NCBI GenBank assembly: GCA_022495995.1
Contig: JAFEMH010003620.1
Location: 186,001 to 250,000, forward strand
DNA: 64,000 nucleotides
Source of the DNA: Adenophora triphylla var. japonica
Taxonomy: Eukaryota; Streptophyta; Magnoliopsida; Asterales; Campanulaceae
Direction: 5' to 3'
Made by a program: the position numbers and the translations under genes. The notes below the pieces were generated by a model. That model saw nothing but the letters and a program-made list of their open reading frames with translations. It was not told the origin of the DNA and did not search any database. Within the stretch, counting starts at the first letter, position 1. Every line of letters begins with the position of its first letter. Of the stretch, positions 35,690-48,038 are shown piece by piece.

Positions 35690-36860
35690 TGACTATGGTG
35701 CTTGCGTTGCCGTTGAAGTGGGCGAGATGACGGCCGGTGATTGCTTCCCCATTTGGCATTTTGGAGGCGCTTCGTGCCTTAGTACTTGCTTGGAGGTGTT
35801 GGCTCCCTTCTTGTGCTCGTGTTGCCGTTGAGTGGGCAAGGATGATGGTCGGTGCTGGGGATATGCATTCTTGTATGACTTCCCTTTCGACTTGTTGGGG
35901 AGGAGCTCGGGCTTGCTTTGATGGCCGGGGCTTGCACTGCCGTTGAAGTGGGCGAAGTTCGGGCTTACATCGGCTGCCGGCGCTTGAATTCTTTGGGGAT
36001 GCATGACCCTGTAGGGGCCCTTTTTCTGTTGGGAAGATGACTTCGGACCTCCTTTTGAGGGCCAGTGGTTGAGTTGTCGTTGAGCGTTTGGAGGCGTCTC
36101 GTGCCTTGGGATTCGTGCTGGGAGGTGTTGGCTCCTTCTTGAATTGCCGTCGGGCGTTTTGGAGGCGTCTCGTGCCTTGGGATTCGTCTTGAGGTGTTGG
36201 CTCCTTTCGAATTGCCGGGCGTTTTGGAGGCGTCTCGTGCCTTGGGATTACGTCTTTGGGAGGTGTTGGCTCCTTCTTGAATTGCCGTCGGGCGGGCGGT
36301 GGTTGAATTGCCGTTGGAGTGGGCGAGGACCGGTCTTACGTTGATGGCCGGTGGTCGAATTGCCGTTGGAGTGGGCGAGGACCGGTCTTACGTTGATGGT
36401 CGGGGATTGAATTGCCGTTGAAGTGGGCGAGACCGGCCTTACGTTGGCCGGCGGTGGTTGGAGTACCGTTAGGTGGGCGAGGACCGGTCTTACGCCCACG
36501 CCGAGATTGAATTGCCGTTGAAGTGGCGAGGACCGGTCTTACGCCGACGGCCGCGTGGTTGGAGTTGCCGTTGAAGTGGCGAGGGCCGTCTTACGCCAGC
36601 GGCCGGATCAATTGCCGTTAAGTGGCGAGACCGGTCTTACGCTTGGCGGCCGGATTGAATTGCCGTTGAAGTGGGCGAGGACCGGTCTTACGCTTGACGG
36701 CCGGGGATGAATTGCCGTTGAAGTGGCGAGACCGGTCTTACGCCGACGGCCGTGGATTAATTGCCGTTGAAGTGGCGAGGACCGGTCTTACGCCGACGGC
36801 CGGTGGTTGGTGCCGCTGAAGTGGCGAGACCGGTCTTACGCCGACGGCCGATGGTTGAAT
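35690..36860. repeat. Tandem repeat, about 55-60-base units (type D)
   Basis: About twenty units with GAATTGCCGTTGAAGTGGGC, GAGGACCGGTCTTACG and a variable GACGGCCGGTGGTT part. Copies differ mainly by one- to three-base indels. Confidence 0.9.
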
Positions 36861-36960
36861 TCGGGGTTAGGGACCATTACGCACTGGATTTGCTGGAAAA
36901 GGCCTTAGGACGGCCCGGGGGCAAAGATTATAAGGGCGGGAAAGTAATTTGGCCCCCTCT

Positions 36961-37178
36961 TGCAAAGAGGTCCGTACGGACCAACCTCGGATGCAAAGAG
37001 GTCCAAAGTACGGACCACCTTTGTTTTTACAGATTCCTGAGTTTTGACCGGGCTTAAATGCCGAGGCTCCCTCACTTCTTCTTCCTCATTTCCAGTTCGT
37101 GAACCAGGCGAGAGAGAGAGAGAGAAAATCCTCCATTTTTACACCAAATTCTTCCATTTTTCGCTTGAATCGCTTGCA
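36961..37178 (+). promoter_or_regulatory. Putative promoter of the first antisense gene, with paired palindromes
   Basis: TGCAAAGAGGTCCGTACGG starts a perfect palindrome at 36969-36982. A second copy near 37000-37016 has an AAA insertion. TTAAATGC near 37054, then CTTCTTCCTCATTTCC, precede the ATG at 37179. The order matches 40515-40680. Confidence 0.6.
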
Positions 37179-40170
37179 ATGGCGGAGGGATCTCGAAGGA
37201 GTCGTCGTCAGCGCAGTCAAGAGGTGGTTGAGCAACGGATGGAGCTCCAAAGGAATTGGATTTCGTTCGTTCCATCTTCGAAGAACCCGGATGTTTTGTA
37301 TCCGAATCCGGAGGTGCACAATCGTCGCTCCATGAACGTTGGGGAGGTAAGAAATATGTTCCGTTTTGATTCCCTGCTCGAATTTTTGAATGCTAGAACT
37401 AGGTTTTAGTTTTTCGCATTTTTGAATTTTTTGTTATTATTTTATGCCTTTTTGTGAAATTCTTGATGAATTGTTGAAAATGGACATGTAAAAATTGTGG
37501 GTATGTGTATTTTGTGCAGAAATGTGTAGATTAGCTCTTATTTGTGAAAATAAAGTGCCTATCTAGTGAATTGCATGCTTTGGTGTTTTGTACCGTATGC
37601 TATTTATGTATGTATATTGTGAGAAAAATTATCGTGTAGTGATAATTTTTGTGAAAAAATGTGACACGTGCCGTGTTTTGTGACGGGTTATATGTGAAAG
37701 TGTGTGCCGTGTAGGGACGGATTTTTTTTTTGTGTTATGCATATGTGTCGTGCCGTGTTTTTGGGTGACGGACTCTGTGGGGAAAATATGTGCAATATGT
37801 GCCGTGTTGGGACGGATTTTCTTTTGAAAATGTGTCGTGTAGGGTTTAATCCCCCCCCCTTTTTTCTTTTGAGAAAATGTGTACAGTGTGTGCCGTGTTT
37901 TTGTGACGGACTGCATGGGAAAAACTATATGCATGATATATGTGAGAATTATGTGCATTATATGTGCATTATATGTGAGAAATATGTGCATTGTGTGCCG
38001 TGTTTTGTGACGGGTTACATGGAAAAATTATATGTATAATGTATGTGAACATTATGTGCAATATGTGCCGTGTTTTGTGACGGGTTATATGTGCCTTTAT
38101 ATTAAGTATTGTGATTGACGTACCTTTCTTTGTGTTTACTGCGGGATGCGGGGCTTATGGCCAAGGAAGGCCAAGAGGATGAAGACTCGGGGGTCGCTCG
38201 AGGCCGTTGTGGAGCTATGGCGGCGGATGCCCGATATTTCCGTGGGCGGTAGGCCGAGTCCCGGAGGCGGTTTATGCTTCTCGGCCTAGGTGTGTTCGTT
38301 GAGAACACAGTGGAGTGTCGACACGAGGAAGAACAAGAGTGTCTTCCTGGGTTTATCTCGAGTATTGGTGGGATACCACCCACACCTTCCACCCGAGCCG
38401 GGGCGAGGTGACAGTGGACGCCTACCGATTTTCTTTGCGATCACCGGCTTTCCTTGAAGGAGAGCCGGTGCGGTGGAGGATATGATAGGCGATGATGTGT
38501 TGGCCAGAGCCGCTGGGCTTTGAGCCTCGTCCTCGCGAGGGCACAGGGATCTTTGTACGGCGACGTGGGAGATGAGGATCACGGCCGCATGTGGGGCCTA
38601 CATCCGGGTACCGGCCGAGGTGACGGGCGGAGCGGTTGGCGCGCTCCTTCTTGTGGTATGCACCGTCCGAGACTCTGTTCTCGAACCACGCGACCGCGGC
38701 CCCCTTCGCTTTGTTGGAGAGCTTGACTGATCTGGATAGGGTCTCTGCGACATTGCTTGGGGCGAGCGAGCTTAGGTGAGCTCTACTTCTCCTTGGGCCG
38801 GTTTAGCGGGGGGTGCCCGATTCGTTGGCCTGCTTTGACTTTGCTTTGGAGGTATGAGTTTATTCTTTGTTTTTGATTTAGCAACTTGTCTTTTCTCCGT
38901 TGTCTTTTTTGCTGAGCTTTCTCTGTTTTTGTCACAGTGTGGTTTTATGAGGTTTTCCGGTGCTTCCCGTGGGATAGAGATCCGAGGGCATTCTTTGCGT
39001 ACCTGCTATCTTTGGGATGGGCTCGTACGGCGAGGAAGAGGAGGACCGGCGGGGGAAGCTCACCATCGCCTACTGAGGGATGTGCGGGGAGCGTTTGGAG
39101 CGGGATAGCCGTGAGGGGTTTGTCTTGTTCCGTGGACTCGGTATGAGGGAGATGAGTTTGAGGGGCTCCCGAGGTGACGGCGCGGCGGAAGATGCTTTGC
39201 GGGGCTTGACTTGTGATGTCGTATGCACAGGGGAGCGGGTCTTCGGCGCATGGCCCTGGTGTGCTTCCCGTGGCTCCGAGGGACCCTCCCTTTGGGATGC
39301 TTGATTCCCGGGACATGGATGTGCTGGACTTCGAGAGGTACCTTGGCGGTGTCGGGGCCGGGGAGTTCATCTTGTATGGAGAGGAGTACGGGGCCTTCGT
39401 GAGGAGGAAGGCGAGGACGCCGCAGTGCTTGGCGCGGAGAGAGAGGCTGGCCCGCGAGCTCCCCTGCAGGTTCCGATGCCGGGGCCGGATTTCACGTACG
39501 TCCGCGGGGACGGATCGAGAGAGGAGGGTGTCTCGCATGCCGTTCGGAAAGCAGCTCCCGCTGCATACCGAGTGGATCCCAAACAGATCGGTGAGTGTCT
39601 TGACTCTTTTCCATCTTGGCATCTTTTACGCATTTTCTCTTTTTGTTGTTGAGTATAACCGTATTTGATGAGCGTTTCCTTGGCTTCTTGTTGGTGCGGA
39701 GTCCGGGGAGAGCCTACGATATCTTGACTTCCTTGGGTACGTAGCGATGCGCTCCTTCGCCAAGAAGATGGCGTCGAAGGTGTCCTGTCGGTCTTCGCGT
39801 CGTGTGCCGGCGTACGAGCCTATGCCTTCGAGGCATTACGTGGACGTTCCTCCGCCTAGAGCCGAGCCGGAGCCGCAGCGGGAGAGGGCCTTTGAGGGCG
39901 GCATAGCATGGATGCGGGGACGTCTTCGGGAGGCTGCGGGGCCTTCGAGGGAGCGACCCTTTTATCGGTTCATGCCTCCGCACGGCACACGCGGGTGAGG
40001 GTTCCTCGAGCCTTCTTTCTTCGATCCTTTCGCCGGATTTGATCCTTCGAGTACTTTTCGTAGGAGCCTCCCGTGGGTGCTCGTATTCCGACGACGAGGA
40101 TGTGACGGGCGAGTTATTTGGGATGCCCGACTTTTCTTTGGAGGACCTCGGTGAGGATGATGATCTTGAG
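37179..40170 (+). pseudogene. First antisense gene of the nested element, PMD-like remnant
   Basis: Exon 1 begins MAEGSRRSRRQRSQEVVEQR and ends at GGGGAG/GTAAGA (37346). A long intron follows. Near 38370 the plus strand reads YWWDTTHTFHPSRGEVTVD and then, in shifted frames, FAITGF and EGEPVRW. This is the pattern of plant mobile domains (WW-TTHTFH-GE, ITGL-F-GEPV). Further pieces carry likely introns near 38852-38939 and 40000-40065, and an acidic end (EDLGEDDDLEDYD) near 40140. Many frame changes break it. PMD ORFs are known cargo of Gypsy elements; their role is not settled. Confidence 0.6.
37660..38096. repeat. Repeats in the intron of the first antisense gene
   Basis: About eight diverged copies of GTGCCGTGTTTTGTGACGGG, with TTATATGTG or GAAAATGTG between them. 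Confidence 0.85.
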
Positions 40171-40189
40171 GATTACGATTAGTATTCAT

Positions 40190-40514
40190 TTGCTTTCCCT
40201 CTTTTCATATCCCTCCCTTTTTTTTTTTGTTTAGCAACAGACATTTATTGGTACCTGTAATAAAACACATGTATTTGCATGGCAAACAGTATTTTATTTT
40301 AAGATGTAATGTCATTTTGTGATTCCCGGGATTTGTCCTAGAAATTGTTGCTATTATTATTTTTTATTTTTGTACATGCCACGTGAGCTGAGAGTGCATT
40401 TGTGGGTAGTGTATGTTTGCGGGGGCTTTGGCCGATGTTTGGGCGATTTGGAGCAAGGTTTTCTTGAGGACAGGGGCTTTTTATGCTTGTTCTTTGAGGA
40501 AATGGGCTCTGTTT
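40190..40514. other. Spacer between the antisense genes
   Basis: After the acidic end of the first antisense gene. It includes AATAAAACACATG near 40259, a possible poly(A) signal. No ORF is supported. Confidence 0.35.
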
Positions 40515-40679
40515 GCAAGGAGGTCCGTACGGACATACTTAGCATGCAAAGAGGTCCGTACGGACCAACCTTGCTTTGGGAAGGACATAAATGCTTTCCG
40601 AAAGTTCTTCCTCATTTCCCCATTTGCGGCCATTTTCGACCTTTCTTCCCCATTTTCTCTAGGAACCTCCATTTTTGCC
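40515..40679 (+). promoter_or_regulatory. Putative promoter of the second antisense gene, with paired palindromes
   Basis: The first palindrome (40522-40534) matches 13 of 14 bases; the second (40553-40566) is perfect. ATAAATGC at 40588 and CTTCCTCATTTCC follow before the ATG at 40680, as in the promoter at 36961. It looks like a duplication of the same control region. Confidence 0.6.
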
Positions 40680-42200
40680 ATGGATTCTTCGTACGTCCCT
40701 AGAATTTTGCCGAGGCTTTCGCGGGAGAGGCAAGCACACTTCCTTGAGCGGTTGAAAACGTGGATGCGGCGCCGTATGAGGCATCGTAGACGGGCTTTCG
40801 AGGTAAGGTTTCGTCTTTGCTCGGTTTGGTCTTTTAAGGAGTTGGTTCCTGATTGGGATTTGTTGCGGGCGGCCGCGAAGTTGCAGGATGTTAGGAGGCA
40901 CGTGTATTGTTTCTCCTACAATGAAATGGTGCCCACTTTTGAGGATTTTCGGGCTTTGACTGGAGGGCCCAGGAGGTGGAGGCCATCTCGCTTCCTTTGA
41001 TTGGTGGTCTTTGTGAGCGTGAAGCTTGCGAGACTTTCTTCGTGCTTCGTTGGAAGAAGTGCGGGGGCATGATCCTTGATTCGGGTCATATCGACATTTA
41101 CGAGGCTGTAGGAGCGGTTCATGGTTGATGATGAGAGTGACGTCTCTTGGGATGTATTTGCTTTGTGCACGATAGCGACGCTTTTACAGTCCGTTCCTCG
41201 GCATTTGTGATGGCGCTTTGCTAGATGTGGTAGGGCCTTTGCAGAGTGGAGAGGATATTGTCCCGTTGGTCTTTGGGGAGACTCTTCATGGTATCGACCG
41301 TCGACGGCGGGGATCGTTTTATGAGAGGGAAGCCCCGCTTTGCTCACCTTGTGGCTGCGAGAGAGACTTCGAGCCATGCCCGAGGCTCCGACGTCGTTTA
41401 GCCCGTGGTCATTTTGCTTTCCGGCCGACCTCTTGTATTTGGATATGGATCGGTCAGCACGGGAGAGATGGATGGCACGGCTTGGTACGCATCGAGATCC
41501 GCTGGTGGGTTCCGCCGGAGGATTGAGACCAGGGAGGATCTTGCGGGAAGGGTCCTACGTTGTCGAGTTCCGGGTTTGTTTTGGTCCTCCTTCTATATTC
41601 CGTCGCTTGTTTCCGGCGGTTTGGGATGAAGCAGAGCCTTTGTTGGTGGGATGACCTTGCTACTGCGGAGGTAGTTCCTCTTTGTATGGCGGCTCCAGTG
41701 CCTTCTTGTATTGTACGAGGTATGGAAGTATTCCGCTTTCCCTCTGTGGTACTCCTTAGATGTCGGGGGAGCATTGTGTTGACGACTCGGTATACGGCAC
41801 AGTATGAGCGGCGTGTTGGGCGATCCCAAGTGGTCTTGGAAGCGGGCGTGTAGCGGTGCAGGACCCGGTTGCCGTAGCGGCTATTGCCTTAGGAGTGCCG
41901 AAGCACAGTCCGACCCTTTGGATGTGACGGGAGACACTTTGTTTGACTACGAGACTAGAGTTGACCGGCGACGGGGAGAGGTCCTCTTTTACGGGCTCGC
42001 GGGGAGGAGATCCGAGCCGAAGCACGGGCGAATGAAGCCACGAGAGCTCTTGGGTTGTTTGACTCTACGGGGAGGACCCCGGATCTCGGGCGAGAGACGC
42101 AGAGTTGGTTCACGTGGAGCGAAAGAAGACTCGCCGGGGACGAGGGAAGAAAGGAAAGAATGGCGAGGGGACAAGCGCAGATGGCGCGGAATGACCTCCT
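40680..42200 (+). pseudogene. Second antisense gene of the nested element
   Basis: The open start encodes MDSSYVPRILPRLSRERQAH, then KELVPDWDLLRAAAKL and FSYNEMVPTFEDFRALTG. This resembles the N-terminal part of retroelement/mobile-domain proteins of the aminotransferase-like type (pattern W-D-L-AA--WD--- HVF-F---E--PT-EEF--L-G). The first frame stops at 41000. Related pieces follow in other frames (ALLDVVGPLQSGEDIVPLVF near 41215; PSIFRRLFPAVWDE near 41600). It is broken by frame changes. Its function is unknown. Confidence 0.55.
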
Positions 42201-42956
42201 AGGTATCCATTCATTGCATTGCAAACACATTATTAGTTAAATGTATTAAGCTGTCTTTTAGCATGTTGTGAACTTGAGAGTAGACCGTGCTTGAACTCAT
42301 CAAGAAATGTTGTAACCGTTAGTGATTTGTGATTTACTTTTAAAGCTTTGTCGAGACGCAAGATCTTTTGTTTGCCTTTGCTTACATTGTGCACTTTGTC
42401 GGCGTCCATCTTTGGACTTTTACATTTGCATCTGCGGGTGACGATGCAGGCCCTGACGGCAATCCCCTTTGCTGAGGCTTTGTGCTTGGCTGAGAGGTTG
42501 AATGCTCCCTTGACAAGTCGTTCTGACGGTCTTATTTTTGTAGCTTCCTTGCCGCTTGTTGGCGTCGGGCTCTTGACCTCCATTTCGCAGCTTCTGCTTT
42601 GAGCTTCTTTTGTTTTTGTTTTTTTTATTTATTTTTTTTTGTGAGCCCTTGCTCGAGCTCTTTTTTTTTTTTTTTTTTTTTTTTGAAGCGCGTGAGGGCG
42701 AAGACGAAGCCCCTGGCTTGGAAGCAGATATGAGTCGGTCGTTTGATCTTTGAGTGACCCTCGGATGTCCTTTGATGTTGCCGCCGTCGTTTGACTTGGT
42801 CAAGGTGGCTATTTGGGGCGTGTTCCTTGAAAAGTGCGTAGCTTGATGGAGGTCTTGATTGACATTCAAACTTTTGACTTTTTGTGTATTTTTAGACCGG
42901 ACCAATTAAGGTTGCCTACGTTCCCCGGACTAGAGGGCTCAGTGCGTAGTTCGACA
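42201..42956. other. Non-coding spacer with poly-T runs
   Basis: Between the antisense genes and integrase. It contains long T-runs at 42618-42640 and 42661-42684. I cannot assign a gene. Confidence 0.4.
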
Positions 42957-44212
42957 CTACATGGAGTGCCAAGAGATGCACAAACTGCTCTTCTTCTTGC
43001 GAAGTATTTGCGAAGTTTGCTTCCGTTGATTTGGATTCATGAAGGGATTGCCATCTAGGTCTGTTAGCTTCATGGCGCCTCGGAGAAGATCTTTTGAACC
43101 ACGAAAGGGCCGATCCATGTGGGTTCCCATTTTCCCGAGTGGGTTGGTTCGAGTGGGAGGCTTTTCTTTGAGTACAAGGTCACCTTCCCCGATGTCTCGG
43201 GATTTGACTTTCTTGTCGAAAGCTCTAGCCATCCCGCTTTGATAGGCTCGGACGTGTTCCATGGCCTTTAGTCGTCGCTCGTCTAGCGAGCCAATTCGTC
43301 ATGTCGGCTTCGAGCCATTCGACTTCGTTGATGTCGTTTTCCAGAAGACTCGGAGTGAGGGAATTTCTAGCTCGATGGGAAGGACTGCTTCCATCCCGTA
43401 GGTCGTGGCAAATGGGGTTTCTCCCGTGGTCGCTTTCTGACTGATGTGCGGTAGCCCCAAAGTGCAAGGTGCAGTTTCTCGGGCCAATCTCGTCCTCGGG
43501 TGGTCATTTTTCGGATGATCCGTTCGAGGGTTTTGTTTGCTGCTTCCACGGCGCCGTTTGTTTGTGGCCGGTAGGGAGAAGATTTGTGGCGTGTGATCTT
43601 GAATTCAGCCAGCCCGTCAAATTCCCTTCGAAGTGTGAGCCGTTGTCTGATATGACCTCATTTGGGATGCCGTATCGGCATATGATGTTTTCCTTGAGGA
43701 AATGCGCGACCTTCTTGGAAGTGAGTACCTTGTAGGACTTGGCTTCGACCCATTTGGTGAAGTAGTCGATGGCTACTAAGATGAACTCGTGACCGTTGCT
43801 CCGGGCGGAGCGATTTTCCCGATGACGTCAATTCCCAGTGCTGCAAAGGGCCAAGGTGTAGTCATGCAGGAGAGATCGTGGGGCGGCAGATGATTGAGGT
43901 TGGAGAACCGTTGGCACTTGTCGCAGCTCTTCGGACAAAGTGGATGCACCGCTCCATGGAGATCCAAGATGTAGCCCATCCCGAGAATGATTTGCATCGT
44001 GGCTCAGCATTCATGTGGGGACCGCAAGCCCCATTGTGGACTTCATTCATGAACTGGTCTGCTTCTTCTTGACTGATGTAGCGTAGGAGTGGCCCGTGGT
44101 AGCGTTTCTTGTATAACATGTCCCCGAGGATGACGAAGTGAGAGGCAAGGCGTTTTAGGGCCATGATGCTCTTGGTTTTGACCCCTCCTGTGTGTGGGTC
44201 TTCCTTATTCAT
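42957..44212 (-). pseudogene. Integrase of the nested element
   Basis: The zinc-binding part reads LLRYISQEEADQFMNEVHNG and, in another frame, CDKCQRFSNLNHLPPHDL. The DDE core gives GIDVIGKI, VISDNGSH and VEAANKTLERIIRKMTTRG, then ETPFATTYGMEAVLPIELEI. The C-terminal part is near 43240-43000 (KVKSRDIGEGDLVLKE). The three catalytic positions can all be placed, but several single-base frame changes separate them. Confidence 0.85.
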
Positions 44213-45068
44213 GAAGGTGGTTTCCCCGCTCTTGGAAAATCTGGGTTTATGCTGGAAATGGCGTCGAACTTGCGTCTCTTTGGCTCTTCAGCAATCTTGC
44301 AAATCGTTGTGATTAAAACCTTCTCGGCAGCTTGGGCCCGGTTTTCCTCTCGTTTGACAACATGCTTAAATGTTTGCTTGATGCATTTATTTAATTAATG
44401 TGTTTGCCTTTTGTATAGATGAATTTAACTGTTTTGATTAGTTAATGTCATCATTTGTTAAAGATGCAATGAAATGATTTTTTAGGAAGGTCGGACCTTT
44501 TATTGAAAGCGTGAAGACTGTACATTGTTGACCAAAGATTCACAATCGTCGGGCGTAAAGCCGTCAAAAGACTCAAAAGATGTGAATAGACAGACAACAA
44601 GACTCGAAGCTAGACTATAGGCGACGAGGGATTGGACCGAGGCTTCATTACTCTTGGATGGCCGTAGCTCTAGAGGGAGTGGTGCCGGTTCAGTGGCCAA
44701 TCTTCCCTTGGCATGAGTCCCGGAAAGTAGCTTGCATGCGGTTCGATTTCAAACCGTATCGCGGAGGTTTTTGGCTGCTCCCGATGATGTCCCTCCATTA
44801 GTGTTGCCACACGATCCTTGGGGGTTTTTGATGATAGAAGTCGCCGAGAGCTACTTCTAGGAGGGCGAAGCATTCGCCGATTCGGAGTGGATTCTTGCGA
44901 TGTTGATCACTTTCATAGAATCTCGCTTCTTTATCTCGGGATCTTTGCTTGGACGACGTTTACAATGTCTCGATTCGAGCGGACATGCTATATCTCCTTC
45001 CCCGATTAAGCCTTGGAGGAGGTTGCGCCATTGTTCGTCCAAGTCGGACACCGGAATGTTGAATTGAA
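44213..45068 (-). other. Region where RT/RNaseH would be expected
   Basis: Only about 0.85 kb lies between protease and integrase. No YxDD box, no RT fingers and no RNaseH motif are readable in any minus-strand frame. It appears that most or all of RT-RNaseH is deleted. Confidence 0.55.
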
Positions 45069-45839
45069 CTAAGCCGTGATGGCCGTCCCCGTAAGATCCG
45101 AGAGTGTCGCTAGAGGGTTGTCTTGCACGGGGATCGGTGATGAGCCGCTTGCAAGAGGGTTTTCGGCGAAGTAAGGGTCTACTCCTCGATCAATCTCCAT
45201 TAGAGCATCCATCTCTTGATCCTCTCTCAAGCATTCTTCACAGTCGCATATATCGTAGTTGTCATCCCGTCCCATGAGTTCTTCGATTTCCCGGCTCGTC
45301 GCGGCTCGGAGCGTGGATGTAAGGATCCACTTCGTAGCGGGACGGGGTAGGAGAATCATCCGGGGAAGAGTATTCGGTCATGTCGGGACCTTCTTCTGGG
45401 TCATAGCTTGCCGGCCAAGCACTTGCCATTGCACTGCTTCCGCGGATCACTTCGATCGTTCCATTGGCATTGATGAATTTCACGCATTGGTGAAGAGTAG
45501 ATGATACCGCTTTCATCCGATGTATCCAAGGCCGTCCCAACAAAGCAGAAGGTGGGTTTGATTTCCACGACTTGGAACTCTACCGACTCCGCTTGTACGT
45601 CGAATTGGATCCTCAAATTGATGACTCCTACGATTGGTCGTGCAGTGGAGTCGTAGGCTCGGATTACCCGAGGTGAAGGCCTTATCGCAGAACGGCCGAT
45701 GCGGAGTCGCTTTCAATGTGCTTAAAGCGATGATGTTGATCGCGGAGCCGTTATCAATCAAGACGTTCGGGAGGAAGAACATCTCTATCTTTATGAGGAT
45801 GAGGAGGGCTTCGTTGTGCCGATTCTCACATATTGGCAA
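45069..45839 (-). pseudogene. Protease region of the nested element
   Basis: NVLIDNGSAINIIALSTLK carries the aspartic protease centre in the form Asp-Asn-Gly rather than Asp-Thr-Gly, as seen in some Tat/Ogre and Athila elements as I recall. Frames change near 45540 and 45350. Confidence 0.65.
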
Positions 45840-46039
45840 GTCATCGTCGCGAAGGCTAAACCGCTTCCCGTGCTACCGTTGGACTCGCCTCGTCCTCGGG
45901 AACGTTCGATCCATCCATTTGTATGCCTTGGCCGGGGCAAAGATCGTAGGAGACAGCTGCCTCGGGCGTTCTTGTCGGAATTCCCGGTCACGAGACCTTT
46001 TGACTCTTGTTTCACGCTCCCCATAGCGGGACAAAGATG

Positions 46040-48038
46040 CCGACGGTTTCGGAAATTGCAGTGAGTCCGCTCTCGCTGGAGTTTCGTCAATCGGCTATTG
46101 AGTTTACCCTGTCGTTGGGGGAATGGATTTCCAATGGTATTGGGACCACGAGGGCGTTCCAATTTTCCTCCTCAATGAGCCCCTGAATCACCCGCTGAGT
46201 ACGAAGCAATTGTCGGTGGTGTGGCCGGGGTAGTTATGGAAGGCGCAGTGCTTGCTCATATCCATGTTGGGTTTGAGGGTCTTCGGTTGGAAATTCTCGA
46301 GTGGTTTGAGAAGATTTCGCTTCACCAAAGCTTCAAATACTTGACTCCAAGGGCATTTCCAGTTATCAAAATGCTGGAACTGGGAAGCGAGGGGGTTGCT
46401 ATTCTTTGGGGCCGCCCGATCGCGGTTTACTTGAGCTCCGTTCAATGTAGTGTCTCGTTCCGCCGCTTCCTTTCCTTCGTCAGCGGGAGTTGAAGTTGCT
46501 GTGTTTGTTCGATAGCGGTAGGATGAGGCAGGGGTTGCTGTTGCCTTTTGAAGACTCGTAGTCTTTTCAAACTTTGTCCCGGCGTTGACCATGGCACGGA
46601 GATCCGGATAGAAATGGTGGCCGATCAAGGTCCTCAAAGATGGTTTGAGGCAGAATGGAAGATGTCCATCTCTCTTCTTTGGAAAGTGGATCCATTATCT
46701 CGCTTAGCTTCCAGCCCATCTTTTGTAGAACTCGCCCACCGGTTCGTCATCCTTTTGTTCTAAGTGGCTTGCGGTGTCATGGCGGTTTGTTTCCCATTCA
46801 AGATTGGCGCGGTACTTCTCCCGAAGATTTCACCGATCTCGATCCCATGTGGAGCGGTTTTACGCCTTCACATTGAGGAACCACCTTAGTGCCGTGGATT
46901 TGAGGGAATGCCGAAAATGATCTCGCCATCCGCTGAGGGTTGCCCCTTTCGCTCTCATACCCGTGACGTAGGTGTCGATGTGGGTTTTGGGCATTCTGCT
47001 CCGTCAAACTTTTCCATTTCCCGCATCCCGAACTTTGGAGGGAGAGGGACCACTTTGTTCGGATCGCAGTAGGCGTGAGGGAGTCCTTCCGAGAACTAGC
47101 TAGCTTGCCTTGCATGTCTTTCATTTGTTCAATCACCCCAGCCATGTGGGGATCACTGCTCCGAGGTGGGTTACCGTTTTCGTGGACGGACACCGAAGAT
47201 GGAGGTGGATTGGGCGATGGGATCGCCATTCGGGAGTCTTGGGGAGGTAGTTGAGCGTATACCAACCCATACCCCGGTGTTGAAGTTGAGGGCGTGATTG
47301 CCCAGTCCGCTAAGGGTTGTGTTTGGGAACTGGGAAACGATTCGTTAGCCCCAATCGCGTACTGCAGTGGCAAACTTGAGATGCCTGGATATCCGCTCGG
47401 GATGCCCGTCCCCGGTAAGAATGGGGACTTTTGATTGTGGTTGCGAGGCTCGTATAGAGGTAAAGGATTGAATCCCGGGGATACCGAGATGCATTGGGAT
47501 CTCGCGGAGCAGCACGTATGTGTGCCGTTGGTACCGAGCTTGATGTGCAGAGCCGGAAACCGACCGTGCCGAGGCGGGCATGCCGGAGCCGCTGACCGAC
47601 GCCCGAGGGGAGCTTGAGCGAGAGCCGCTGCGTTGCCGGGATCTCGTAGCTTGGCGGAGGCGGGACCCGCCGATAGCTTTGAGAAACCGGGAGCCGGTAT
47701 ATCTTCGTCCTCTATGAGAACAAAGGTTCCGTCTGTCGGGGAACCGCAACCTGCTCGAAGACGCAAGGTGTCGACGATCCAGCTTGCTGTTCCTCTTGGC
47801 GCTTCTTGATGGTTTCAAGGCTCGCAGCACCTCCTCCATTGTCCGGAGGTTCCTTAGTGGCGGGGTTCCGTTTCCTCACCGTTATCTCGTTGATCCCGTC
47901 ACGGGGAGTATCGGACGGTGCGGACCGTTGAACCGGGAAGTGGCTATCGGACCTTGTGACCTCGATATCGAAAAGGCGGCTTCCAGTATTCTCAACCACT
48001 CTCGGTTCGCCGGAGGGTGACGGGCAAGGTTTAGACAC
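46040..48038 (-). pseudogene. Gag of the nested element
   Basis: Minus-strand pieces include SLETIKKRQEEQQ (about 47830), a Pro/Ser-rich middle (PSPNPPPSSVSVHENGN), MAGVIEQMKDMQGKL, and a knuckle-like CAFHNYPGHTTDNCFVL near 46210. Gag packages the element RNA into particles. Several frame changes make it non-functional. Confidence 0.7.

Noticed and set aside
37704..38039. 111-codon ORF in the intron of the first antisense gene
   Set aside because: It is made of the GTGCCGTGTTTTGTGACGGG tandem repeat and lacks any domain.
42420..42905. 161-codon Lys/Ser-rich minus-strand ORF
   Set aside because: It spans two long T-runs that encode poly-Lys on the minus strand and matches no retroelement domain.
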